Notes: generated by a model from the letters alone, not told the origin. DNA of 13,912 nt from JBOGWY01 sp050694015 (GCA_050694015.1 JBOGWY010000193.1:1-13912); one strand, 5' to 3'; shown: positions 6,109 to 13,778, numbered from the stretch's first letter. A program made the numbers and translations.

Positions 6109-7359
6109 CTACGGTCGATTGAGTTGCAGGCTGGCTAGCAGAAGAAAGAGATCGGTCAGTTTCTTTGGGTCTCTCCCTGTGAGGGACGCGACCTGTTCCA
6201 AGCGATAGTTGACGGAGTTGCGATGGATCAGAAGCCTCCGTCCCGTATCTCTCACCGAGAAGTTGCAGTTCACGAACGTCTCCAAAGTCTTAGGCAGGCT
6301 TAGCCGCACTCCGGCTTGCGACCATAGCGGGGCCGCGACGCTGCGGACGATCTCTCTCGTGCTTCCCCCGGCTTGATGCACAAGCGCCTTCAGCGGCATG
6401 TCCTCGATGCGGTGAAGACCTGAGCCCTCGCTGAGCGCGAGTTCGGCGAGAGAGGTCGCCTCTGCAACCAGATCGGTTAGTTCGGATGACCGTGGACCTG
6501 CAGCCCATGCAACGAGTGGGCCGTACTCGTCGGCGATCGCGTCGTAGGTGCGGAGCAGGGCTCCGTAGTCGGCGCTTCCGTCGTCCGGCCACAGCGCAAC
6601 GATCCCATCGTGATCTGGAACTGCGATCAGCGAGAACTCGAGAGGTAGCGACCGCAGCGTGTGAACCAATTCAGGTCTCACCGGCCCGCTCTTGGGGTTT
6701 TGGAAGACCACCACCCAGTAGGCCGGCGACACGCGGTGTGCGCCGCGCGCGTCGATCTCTTCGATCTCGGCGGAGTCCGATCCGTGTTGGAGGATCGCTC
6801 GGAAAAGCGAACGCTGATCCCGATCCATGTCGGCGACTAAGCGGTCGCGTTCGGCGAGGTAGTTTTCGCTTACGGCTGTGCTGACGTGATCGAGGTAGCG
6901 CAACAATCCGGAAGCGACCTCTTGAGCAGCCTCCAGGTCTCGTAGGTCAGGATCTTGTGACTGCTCGCGCACTATCTCCCAAAACACCCTGAAGCCCATC
7001 CGGTACGCCTGCAGCAGAACCTCGAGCGGTATTCCTTCTCGCGCCCTCCGGCGCGCACTGGCCGCGAATTGCTCCAGCTCGTCGCGCTCGGGCGGCCGGC
7101 CTTCCATGATCGTCGTTAGACAGAGCTTGAAGTTGGCCCAAACGATCTCCCGGACGGTCCCGAGAGTCCCGGCGTCCATAGCCGCGTAGGCCGGGATGCG
7201 CGCTACCAGCGTGTCCGTAACGCGATCGGTCACTTCGTCCAGTCGAGCCAGCATGAGCTCGATGAGGCGACCAAGCGCCTCTTGCCCGCTCACGTCCGGC
7301 CATCGTAGCCGGGTCCTTGGGCGGGGGCTGGGCATGTGGCCCAAAGGAGTCGTTCTCAC
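6109..7359 (-). CDS. PucR/CdaR-type transcriptional regulator
   Basis: This is a 416-aa protein. Residues about 25-180 resemble the helical RsbRD-N-like sensor often found on PucR-type regulators. Residues about 205-320 (from SPAYWVVVFQ onward) resemble the degenerate GGDEF-like domain of CdaR proteins. Residues 355-413 are the PucR C-terminal helix-turn-helix: LPKTLETFVNCNFSVRDTGR, RRLLIHRNSVNYRLEQV, then a LTDLFLLLASLQL tail. Such regulators usually activate catabolic operons in response to a metabolite. It is divergent from the amidase operon and is the obvious candidate to control it. The start is uncertain: GTG at 7359 has an AGGTGA almost touching it, and the in-frame ATG at 7335 has no ribosome-binding site. 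Confidence 0.86.
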   Translation of the reverse strand: MRTTPLGHMPSPRPRTRLRWPDVSGQEALGRLIELMLARLDEVTDRVTDTLVARIPAYAAMDAGTLGTVREIVWANFKLCLTTIMEGRPPERDELEQFAASARRRAREGIPLEVLLQAYRMGFRVFWEIVREQSQDPDLRDLEAAQEVASGLLRYLDHVSTAVSENYLAERDRLVADMDRDQRSLFRAILQHGSDSAEIEEIDARGAHRVSPAYWVVVFQNPKSGPVRPELVHTLRSLPLEFSLIAVPDHDGIVALWPDDGSADYGALLRTYDAIADEYGPLVAWAAGPRSSELTDLVAEATSLAELALSEGSGLHRIEDMPLKALVHQAGGSTREIVRSVAAPLWSQAGVRLSLPKTLETFVNCNFSVRDTGRRLLIHRNSVNYRLEQVASLTGRDPKKLTDLFLLLASLQLNRP

Positions 7360-7573
7360 TCACCTGTGTTCCGGCCCCGTGCCCCTCGTCATTGGCCCCA
7401 GTAGGTGGACATCTGCACAACGTTCCGGTTTGGAAATCCGTCGTTTGGCCCGTTTGAAAGTCGTGCGGCTCGGGGAATCAACAAACGAAGCAAGCGACTT
7501 GTGTGGGGGCGGGGCGGGCTCTTCCTTATCGGATCGCTCCCAAACCGCGACCGAGAACGACAAGGGAGGAGCC
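7360..7573. promoter_or_regulatory. Regulator/amidase-operon intergenic region with clustered GTTTG motifs
   Basis: This 214-bp divergent spacer contains GTTTG at 7428, 7443 and 7452 and its complement CAAAC at 7482 and 7541. The outer pair is extended to CGGTTTGG (7426-7433) and CCAAACCG (7540-7547), an exact 8-bp inverted repeat 106 bp apart. A TTCC-N5-GGAA element lies at 7423-7435. These could be regulator-binding sites. No convincing -35/-10 pair was recognised on either strand. Confidence 0.35.
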
Positions 7574-7783
7574 GTGCTGGCAGGAGATCTCATCACCCAG
7601 GCGCTTAGGCGCCGGGGACGTTCATTCCGTTTCGATCTGAACGCGCCTCCCGTCTCGCTCGCCGAGTTCGAACAGGGAGGGACCGATCCCGGAAACATCG
7701 CCGAGTTCCTCGCATTCGACATCCCTTTCGAGGTCGAGCCCACGACCGGCGTGATCTTCCCTACCGAGGTTGACCGTGGCTAA
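7574..7783 (+). CDS. Small protein (69 aa) preceding the amidase; possible AtzG/DUF4089-like accessory
   Basis: The GTG at 7574 follows a GGGAGGA ribosome-binding site by 3-4 bases, and the frame ends at a TAA that overlaps the amidase start by 8 bp. The frame is open further upstream to 7196, but that part runs through the intergenic region and antisense to the regulator, so it is not considered coding. The product has a basic N-terminus (ALRRRGRSFRFD) and an acidic C-terminal half ending DIPFEVEPTTGVIFPTEV. That tail resembles the end of AtzG/DUF4089 amidase-accessory proteins, which are of similar size and lie next to amidase genes. The N-terminal half does not clearly match, so this is a weak suggestion. 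It has no signal peptide. Confidence 0.65.
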   Translation: MLAGDLITQALRRRGRSFRFDLNAPPVSLAEFEQGGTDPGNIAEFLAFDIPFEVEPTTGVIFPTEVDRG

Positions 7784-9308
7784 CTCGGTCGCGCGCCGTG
7801 ACGTGTTGCGAAGCGGTCTCGGAGCCGGCGTATGGCTCGCCGGCCTGAAGATCAGCGACCTCGTGGAGGCCGTGCCGTCGGTTTCGGGTCGCCCATTCAG
7901 GGCCGACGCAAAGGAGCGTCCGGGAGGTTCGGACGACCTCGCGTACCTCACGATCGCAGAGGCATCCGAACTCATCCGGGCCCGCAAGCTTTCGCCGGTG
8001 GAATTGGTCGATGCGTGCCTCGCTCGGATCTACAAGCACGACGAAGCCATCCAGGCGTGGGTGACGGTCCTTCCGGAAGTGGCCAGGGCCGAGGCTAAGG
8101 CCGCTGCCGACGAGATAGCGCGTCGCGGAGTGCGTTCCCCACTGCACGGCATCCCGATCGGCCACAAAGACCTCTATGACATGAGGGGGGTACGAACCAC
8201 AGCGGGTTCAAAGGTCCGTTCCGATGCCCCGCCCGCGAAACGTGATTCGGCGGTTGTGGCCATGCTCCGAGCCGCGGGAGCGATCGCCCTCGGCAAAACC
8301 AATACGCACGAGTTCGCCTATGGCGTCCGTACGCCGCCGACGTCGAACCCTTGGGACCAGACACGGATCCCGGGTGGCTCGAGCGGAGGAACCGCGGCGG
8401 CACTGGCGGCAGGGATGTGTTTGGGGGGCAGTGGCTCGGACACCGGTGGCTCGATCAGGATCCCGTCTTCCTTGTGCAACACGGTTGGGATCAAGGCCAC
8501 GTTCGGACGCGTGAGCAAGGCGGGCCTCGACCCGTTGGCGTGGAGCGAAGACCACGCCGGACCGATGGCTCGTTCGGTAGAGGACTGCGCTCTGATGCTC
8601 AACCTCATCGCGGGACCAGACCGCGGGGATCCCACGACTGTCTCGGCACCGGTCCCCGATTTTTCGGCGGGCCTAGGAAAGAGCGTCAGGGACCTTGTCG
8701 TTGGAGTGCCGACTTCGTTCTTCTTCGAGGGCGCAGACCCCGAGACCGAGCGAGTCGTCCGCGAAGCGATCCCCGCGCTTAAGGCGACCGGCGTGAAGGT
8801 CAGGAAGATCGACATGCCCCCGACCCAGCAGGCTGCCGCCACCGCCTACCTCGTCGTCCAACTCGTAGAACCGCTTGCCGCGCACGAGCACTATCTGCGA
8901 CAGCGCCCGCACGATTACCAGAGTCAGACCCAGGCACTGTTTGCGCTCGGCACACCGTGGACCGGTCAGCACTACATGCGCGCGCAGCGGATCCGCACGA
9001 TCTACATCCGCCAGTGGATGAAGGTCTTCGACAAGGTGGATGCCGTTCTCGCCCCCACAACGCCCCGGCCCGCGCCGACCAAGATAGAGGGCGAGGCCAC
9101 CGGCGTGTTCGAACTCGTCAACTACACGTCGGCGTTCGACTTCAACGGATGCCCTTCGATCTCCGTTCCTGCCGACCTCACGAACGAGGGTCTGCCGGTC
9201 GGGCTCATGCTGTCTGCGCGTCCCTTCAACGAGACGATGTTGCTGCGGCTTGCCTACGCGTATCAAAAGGAGACCGGGTTCAACCGACGTCGCCCAAAGC
9301 TCGACTAA
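7776..9308 (+). CDS. Amidase signature family enzyme with Tat-like signal peptide
   Basis: From a GTG at 7776 (GAGG 6 bases upstream) this is a 510-aa amidase, the usual length plus a leader. The N-terminus, ARRDVLRSGLGAGVWLAGL at 6-24, looks like a twin-arginine export signal. The catalytic triad is complete: Lys131 in IPIGHKDLYD, cis-Ser202 in GGSSGG, and nucleophile Ser226 in GSDTGGSIRIP. The 24-residue Ser-Ser spacing equals that of fatty acid amide hydrolase and malonamidase E2. The enzyme hydrolyses an amide bond (or an ester), with the substrate unknown. It is not a GatA in context, since no gatB or gatC is adjacent. An alternative TTG start at 7770 directly abuts the GAGG and is less likely. 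It forms an operon with the small gene before it and the LVIVD gene 21 bp after it. Confidence 0.92.
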   Translation: MANSVARRDVLRSGLGAGVWLAGLKISDLVEAVPSVSGRPFRADAKERPGGSDDLAYLTIAEASELIRARKLSPVELVDACLARIYKHDEAIQAWVTVLPEVARAEAKAAADEIARRGVRSPLHGIPIGHKDLYDMRGVRTTAGSKVRSDAPPAKRDSAVVAMLRAAGAIALGKTNTHEFAYGVRTPPTSNPWDQTRIPGGSSGGTAAALAAGMCLGGSGSDTGGSIRIPSSLCNTVGIKATFGRVSKAGLDPLAWSEDHAGPMARSVEDCALMLNLIAGPDRGDPTTVSAPVPDFSAGLGKSVRDLVVGVPTSFFFEGADPETERVVREAIPALKATGVKVRKIDMPPTQQAAATAYLVVQLVEPLAAHEHYLRQRPHDYQSQTQALFALGTPWTGQHYMRAQRIRTIYIRQWMKVFDKVDAVLAPTTPRPAPTKIEGEATGVFELVNYTSAFDFNGCPSISVPADLTNEGLPVGLMLSARPFNETMLLRLAYAYQKETGFNRRRPKLD

Positions 9309-9329
9309 TCGCCGAAGGATCGATCATTC

Positions 9330-10769
9330 GTGTCGCTCCAGAGCCACAGGGCAGAGGGTGTCTGGGTGTCGGTGTTGTGCGTCGCGGTTGTTTGCGCGCT
9401 GGTCCCCGCGCCCGCATCGAGCGTGGCCCGAGGCGCAAGGGACAAGGTTTTCCAAGGCCCCGTCCCCACCGCGGACTGCGGACCGGGATCCAAACCCGAG
9501 ACTCGCCTCCAGGGAGAGGTGACGCTGAAGGACCGCGAGAGTGGACGGTCCGAGGGCGGTTACCGCTGCAACCTGCAACTGGTCGGACAACATCAGGGCG
9601 AGGGCGCATCGTGGCAGGACGCCTTCTACGGACAGTGCGCGTACTACGACACGGTCTTCGGAGGGGGGGAGGAGTCCCCGGGCGTCCAGGTGATCGACGC
9701 GTCGAACCCCGCTCACCCCAAGCTCACCGCCACACTCACCAGCCCGGCGATGCTCGGTCCCTGGGAATCGCTCAAGGTGAACGAGAAACGCGGTCTCCTT
9801 GCAGGGGTCCACGGAGGGTCGATCATGGGTGTCGCGTTCTTCGATGTCTATGACGTCAAAGACGATTGTGCACACCCGAAGCTACTCAACAGCATTCCGA
9901 TCCCGTCAAATGCCGTCGGCCACGAAGGCAACTGGGCGCCCGATGGACTCACTTACTACGCGACCGGAGCGGACATCGCAACCCTTACTGCCATCGATGT
10001 GTCGGACCCCAGTATGCCCAGGGTCGTCTATGCAGGGACGGCAGGAGTGCTCAATCATGGACTCTCGGTCGGTGATGACGGCAACCGGCTGTACTTGGCG
10101 ACGATCGTCCTCGCGGACGGGTCCGGGGAGAGTGGACTGACGATCCTAGATGTAGGTCAGATCCAAGAGCGCGACCCGGCCCCGGAGGTCACGACGATCA
10201 GCACGCTGGGGTGGAAGGACGGCAACATGGCGCAGCACACGATCCCGATCTTCTACGACGGAAAGCCCTATCTCGTCTTCGTCGACGAAGGCGGCTCGGG
10301 GGCCGCGCGCATCATCGATATCCGAGACGAGGAGCATCCGCGGGTCGTGTCCAAGCTAAAGCTTCAGATCCATATGCCTAAGTACGCGAGTCTGCGTTCC
10401 GCCGAAACTGCAGGTACGGGCTTCTTCGGTTACGAGGGCCACTACTGCAGCGTGGACCGGCAGCGCGACCCGACCGCGGTGGCGTGCGGCTTTTTCCAGT
10501 CCGGCATCCGCGTGTTCGACATCCGCGATCCTCACCAGCCGCGCGAGATCGCCTACTTCAACCCCCCGGCCCAGACCGGAAAGAACGCTCAGCTCAAGGG
10601 GTCGGAGCATGCCAACGGAACGGCCGCCGGCTCGGCCGGGACGAACGAACTCACGGCGGACTGGTGCTCTTCCCAGGTCCGCTTCTACAAAGACCAGCTA
10701 TGGACGACCTGCCAGGACAACGGGTTCATGGTGCTCAGATTCACCAACGGAGTGTGGCCACCAGCGTGA
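9330..10769 (+). CDS. Secreted LVIVD-repeat beta-propeller-like protein
   Basis: This 479-aa protein has a Sec-type signal: VWVSVLCVAVVCALVPAPAS at 11-30, with probable cleavage near APASSVA. The mature part contains LVIVD-type repeats of the form V.viDvsdP..P..v: GVQVIDASNPAHPKL (118-132), AIDVSDPSMPRVV (221-233), ARIIDIRDEEHPRVV (326-340) and IRVFDIRDPHQPREI (393-407). Such repeats build beta-propeller-like extracellular proteins of mostly unknown function. The mature chain has several cysteines (residues 50, 80, 103, 180, 373, 386, 446, 461) that may form disulphides. The GTG start at 9330 has an AAGGA 10 bases upstream, 21 bp after the amidase stop, so the two exported products are probably made together. 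Confidence 0.87.
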   Translation: MSLQSHRAEGVWVSVLCVAVVCALVPAPASSVARGARDKVFQGPVPTADCGPGSKPETRLQGEVTLKDRESGRSEGGYRCNLQLVGQHQGEGASWQDAFYGQCAYYDTVFGGGEESPGVQVIDASNPAHPKLTATLTSPAMLGPWESLKVNEKRGLLAGVHGGSIMGVAFFDVYDVKDDCAHPKLLNSIPIPSNAVGHEGNWAPDGLTYYATGADIATLTAIDVSDPSMPRVVYAGTAGVLNHGLSVGDDGNRLYLATIVLADGSGESGLTILDVGQIQERDPAPEVTTISTLGWKDGNMAQHTIPIFYDGKPYLVFVDEGGSGAARIIDIRDEEHPRVVSKLKLQIHMPKYASLRSAETAGTGFFGYEGHYCSVDRQRDPTAVACGFFQSGIRVFDIRDPHQPREIAYFNPPAQTGKNAQLKGSEHANGTAAGSAGTNELTADWCSSQVRFYKDQLWTTCQDNGFMVLRFTNGVWPPA

Positions 10770-10788
10770 GCCGTCGCCGAATGCCGTT

Positions 10789-11208
10789 CTAGTCGCCGGT
10801 GGGGCCCTGCTGGAGGGCCCACCCGTTCCCGTCGGGATCCTGGAAGAACGCGAACGCGTTGAACGTCTCGAGCTCGCCGTCGGCGGGTCGGAACCCCTGC
10901 AGCTGCTGGTCGTATGTCTGGATCTCGCTGATCTCCACTCCCCGCTCGGCGAGCTCGGCACGGTCGGCACGGAGGTCCGAGGTCGTGATCTGGAGGCCCT
11001 GCAGGGATCCGGGCTCCATCTCGGGCGTTCCGGGTCCCTTCACCATGGAGATGGAACAGGCGGAGCCCGGCGGCGTCATCTGGAGAACGCGAAGATCCGG
11101 ATTGGGGCGTGTATCGACATCCACGTTGAAGCCCGCTTTCTCGTAGAACGCCTTGGCCCGGTCGATGTCCGATACGGGAACGACCACGACCTCAAGCCTC
11201 AGATCCAT
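10789..11208 (-). CDS. VOC family (glyoxalase-fold) protein
   Basis: This is a 139-aa VOC protein with RLEVVVVPVSDIDRAKAFYE at residues 4-23, LQMTPPGSACSISMVKG in the middle, and FFQDPDGNGWALQQ near the end. This subfamily is frequent in actinomycetes, often annotated as glyoxalase or bleomycin-resistance-like, with unknown substrate. The ATG has a strong GGGAGGT 7 bases upstream. It starts 37 bp after the DNA ligase stop on the same strand, so read-through from the repair operon is possible, though a functional link is not implied. A strong hairpin lies inside its last codons. Confidence 0.87.
   Translation of the reverse strand: MDLRLEVVVVPVSDIDRAKAFYEKAGFNVDVDTRPNPDLRVLQMTPPGSACSISMVKGPGTPEMEPGSLQGLQITTSDLRADRAELAERGVEISEIQTYDQQLQGFRPADGELETFNAFAFFQDPDGNGWALQQGPTGD
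10798..10823. terminator. GC-rich hairpin inside the 3' end of the VOC gene, possible terminator for the LVIVD transcript
   Basis: The arms GGTGGG/CCCACC plus CCC/GGG form a 9-bp stem with one bulged G and a 7-base loop. It starts 28 bp past the LVIVD stop codon on the plus strand and covers the last codons of the convergent VOC gene. No T-run follows. It could terminate the plus-strand amidase operon transcript. Confidence 0.4.
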
Positions 11209-11245
11209 GAGCGCAACCTCCCTTCTCGAAAGCGTTCGGCAACCT

Positions 11246-12310
11246 TTATAAGCCCAGGATGTCCGGGAGGTCGAAGCTCACCGGTTCCTCGAGCTGTTCG
11301 TAGGTGCACGAGCGAGGGTCGCGGTCCGGACGCCACCGAACGAATTGCGTCGTGTGCCTGAAGCGCGGCCCCTCCATGTGGTCGTAACGCACCTCGACCA
11401 CGCGTTCCGGTCTCAGCGGCACGAAGGACAGGTCCTTCTTGGCGCTCCACCGGCTGGACTCGGAATGCCGGGGCGTGCGCGTCCCTTGCTCCTCGGCGGC
11501 CCACGCCCACGGATGATCGTCGAAGGTCGTGACGAGGGCCTGGAGTTCCTCGAACAGCTCGCGTCTCCGTTGCATCGAGAACGCGCCGACGACGCCGACG
11601 TTGGCGAGGTTGCCGCCGTCGTAGAGCCCGAGCAAGAGCGACCCGATCGCGTGATCGTCTGTCTTGTGGACGCGGTAGCCGGCGACGACGCAATCCGCCG
11701 CCCGAACGTGCTTGACCTTGAACATCGTGCGCTTGTCGGGCTCGTAGATCCCGTCGAGCGGCTTCGCGATCACGCCGTCGAGCCCGGCCCCCTCGAACTG
11801 ATCGAACCATCGCTCGGCGACGGAGTGGTCGGTCGTCGTCGGGGTGACGTGGATCGGTGAGCGTGCGCCGGCGAGAGCTTCCTCGAGCGCGCCGCGCCGG
11901 TCGCTGAACGGAACCTTGGTTAGATCGCGCTCGCCGAGAGCCAACACGTCGAAGGCGATGAAGTGCGCGGGCGTCGTCTCGGAGAGCAGCTTCACTCGAC
12001 TCGCCGCGGGGTGGATACGTTGCTGCAACGTCTCGAACTCGAGACGGCGGCCGTCGGATGAGATGACGACGATCTCGCCATCGACGACGCAGCGTTCGGG
12101 CAGGTTCGCGACTATGGCCTCGACGACCTCGGGGAAGTAGCGCGTCATCGGCCGCTCGTTGCGGCTGGCGATCTCGACCTCGTCCCCATCACGGAACACG
12201 ATCGAACGGAAGCCGTCCCACTTGGGCTCGTAGTAGTAAGCGCCGGTCGGGACCTCGGCGACGACCTTCGCGAGCATGGGCGAGACCGGCGGCATCACCG
12301 GAAGGCGCAT
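11246..12310 (-). CDS. ligC: ATP-dependent DNA ligase, LigC type
   Basis: This 354-aa enzyme seals DNA nicks using ATP. Motif I, YEPKWDGFR at 27-35, has the adenylated Lys30. HFIAFDVL at 116-123 is motif IIIa, LDGVIAKP at 177-184 motif IV and MFKVKH at 196-201 motif V. The OB-fold half runs from about 205 to the end, including VVEVRYDHMEGPRFRH and QFVRWRPDRDPRSCTYEQL, typical of mycobacterial LigC. Length matches LigC (about 350-360 aa), and there are no nuclease or polymerase domains. Start choice: ATG at 12310, with a GTG one codon upstream (12313). Both lie 4-7 bases after the polymerase stop, so the two genes are translationally coupled. Confidence 0.93.
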   Translation of the reverse strand: MRLPVMPPVSPMLAKVVAEVPTGAYYYEPKWDGFRSIVFRDGDEVEIASRNERPMTRYFPEVVEAIVANLPERCVVDGEIVVISSDGRRLEFETLQQRIHPAASRVKLLSETTPAHFIAFDVLALGERDLTKVPFSDRRGALEEALAGARSPIHVTPTTTDHSVAERWFDQFEGAGLDGVIAKPLDGIYEPDKRTMFKVKHVRAADCVVAGYRVHKTDDHAIGSLLLGLYDGGNLANVGVVGAFSMQRRRELFEELQALVTTFDDHPWAWAAEEQGTRTPRHSESSRWSAKKDLSFVPLRPERVVEVRYDHMEGPRFRHTTQFVRWRPDRDPRSCTYEQLEEPVSFDLPDILGL

Positions 12311-12317
12311 CACGTCA

Positions 12318-13688
12318 TCACTCTTCGGTGTCGCCGCCGTTCCGCCGGAGCCAGCGCTCGCGCTCTTCGTCGGTCCACGGGTCGTAATCGACCTCGAGTG
12401 TTTCCTGCGGCGGCCGATCGGATTCCGGGATGTTGCGGAGGTTCACGCGGATCCGGTACCACGTCGTGTTCCGGCCGCGCATCGCGTCGACCAGGACGTC
12501 CGACGGCTCGAGAAGCGGCACGACATCGGGATGGCGCGCCCTCCAACGCGCGAGACCCTGCTGGGCCTCGGCCTCGGTGGCGGCGCGCGCGATCTCTATG
12601 AGCGGCATCGTCGTGCGCCGTCTCCCGGTGGGCCCGCTGGACTTGCCGGGGGCCGGGGGCGGGACCACACCCTCACGTGCCGCATCGCCGCGCCGGCGCT
12701 TCGAGGGTTGCACCCGCGGGGGCTCGCCCGCCTGCTTCGCGAAATGAGGCGGCCACGGCGCATCGCCGTGACCAGCTTCCTCGTGTTGACGGGAGAGTTC
12801 GAGCAACGGCTCGAGGCTTCCGGCGGTCTCGTCGATCCCGTTCCACGGATCGCCGATCGCAGCGAAGCGCTCACTCATGGTCTCGATCGTGAAAGCTTCA
12901 AGCTCACAGTCCGGTACCTCCTCCCATGACAGGGGGGCCGAGACGCGCGCGTCGGGGAGGGGACGTATCGAGTACGCCGATGCGATCGTGCGGTCCTTCG
13001 CGTTCTGGTTGTAGTCGAGGAACACGCCGTGGCGCTCCTCCTTCCACCACTTGCTGGTCGCGAGGTCCGGAGCGCGACGTTCCACCTCGCGTGCGAGGGC
13101 GAGCGCGGCGCGGCGCACCTCGGTGAAGACCCAGCGTCGTTCGATCCGGCAATAGACATGTATCCCGCGCGAGCCCGAGGTCTTCGGCCAGCCGACGAGT
13201 CCGAAGTCACGCAGCACTTCGTTCGTCACGAGTGCGACGTCTCGAACCTGCGACCACGGCACGCCGGGCACCGGGTCGAGATCGACGCGTAGCTCATCGG
13301 GATGGTCGAGATCGACCGCCCGTACGGGATGAGGGTTCAGATCGATGCAGCCGAGGTTGATCACCCAGACCAGTTGCGAGGCGTCGTTCACGACGACCTC
13401 CTCCGCGGTTCGACCCGACGGGAAGCTCAACTCGACGGTGTCGATCCACTCGGGCCGCGACTTCGGGGCTCGTTTCTGGAAGAAGAACTCACCTTCCGCC
13501 CCGTTGACGAAGCGTTTCAGCGCCATGGGTCTCGCCCCGACCCCGCGCAGCGCCCCGTCCGCGACTGCCAGGTAGTACTCCACGAGATCGAGCTTCGTGT
13601 AGCCCCGCGAGGGGAAGAAGACCTTGTCGGGATTGCTGACGGCGACTTCGCGTCCGGCAAGGGTGAGCACTACCTTGGTGGTCGGCAT
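12318..13688 (-). CDS. LigD-type polymerase domain protein (Prim-PolC-like) with C-terminal extension
   Basis: This 456-aa protein is an archaeo-eukaryotic primase-type DNA repair polymerase. Residues about 12-300 are the LigD polymerase domain: NPDKVFFPSRGYTK at 19-32, the metal-binding DLDP at 136-139, TSGSRGIHVY at 170-179 with His177, and LDYNQNAKDRTIASAYSIRP at 224-243. It resembles the mycobacterial stand-alone Prim-PolC/PolD proteins that sit next to ligC and fill short gaps. After a basic, Pro-rich linker (about 320-360) comes a second module, 361-456, starting MPLIEIARAA and including WYRIRVNLRNIPESDRPPQE. The ATG at 13688 is preceded by TATCTT six bases upstream and no ribosome-binding site, suggesting leaderless expression. 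A longer frame to 13847 would run antisense into the next gene. Confidence 0.88.
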   Translation of the reverse strand: MPTTKVVLTLAGREVAVSNPDKVFFPSRGYTKLDLVEYYLAVADGALRGVGARPMALKRFVNGAEGEFFFQKRAPKSRPEWIDTVELSFPSGRTAEEVVVNDASQLVWVINLGCIDLNPHPVRAVDLDHPDELRVDLDPVPGVPWSQVRDVALVTNEVLRDFGLVGWPKTSGSRGIHVYCRIERRWVFTEVRRAALALAREVERRAPDLATSKWWKEERHGVFLDYNQNAKDRTIASAYSIRPLPDARVSAPLSWEEVPDCELEAFTIETMSERFAAIGDPWNGIDETAGSLEPLLELSRQHEEAGHGDAPWPPHFAKQAGEPPRVQPSKRRRGDAAREGVVPPPAPGKSSGPTGRRRTTMPLIEIARAATEAEAQQGLARWRARHPDVVPLLEPSDVLVDAMRGRNTTWYRIRVNLRNIPESDRPPQETLEVDYDPWTDEERERWLRRNGGDTEE

Positions 13689-13689
13689 G

Positions 13690-13737
13690 CCGCCAAGATA
13701 CGGCGGTTGAGTGCCGCGATGATTTCTCGTGCGGCAC
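13690..13737. promoter_or_regulatory. Two inverted repeats between the divergent polymerase and DHFR-family genes
   Basis: Repeat one, CCGCC-N7-GGCGG (13690-13706), surrounds the TATCTT -10 candidate (13700 to 13695, minus strand) of the polymerase gene. Repeat two, GTGCCGC-N13-GCGGCAC (13711-13737), has perfect 7-bp arms with centres just over two helical turns apart. Placement over the promoter region suggests repressor or activator binding sites; the regulator is unknown. Confidence 0.45.
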
Positions 13738-13778
13738 GGAGTCATAACGGTGTTCGCAGCTACTGCAGGGAGGCAGTT

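Noticed and set aside
7196..7573. Long N-terminal extension of the small protein before the amidase
   Set aside because: It runs antisense to the regulator gene and through the intergenic region, is Ser/Arg-rich in the way of shadow frames, and a good ribosome-binding site precedes the GTG at 7574.
8957..9853. 298-aa open frame across the amidase/LVIVD junction
   Set aside because: It is an out-of-frame shadow of two well-supported genes, Arg/Pro/Gly-rich with no recognisable domain. High GC makes such frames common.
11246..13688. Ku-dependent end-joining (NHEJ) operon
   Set aside because: No ku gene or LigD nuclease domain is in the window, and the ligase is a stand-alone LigC type next to a Prim-PolC-like polymerase.
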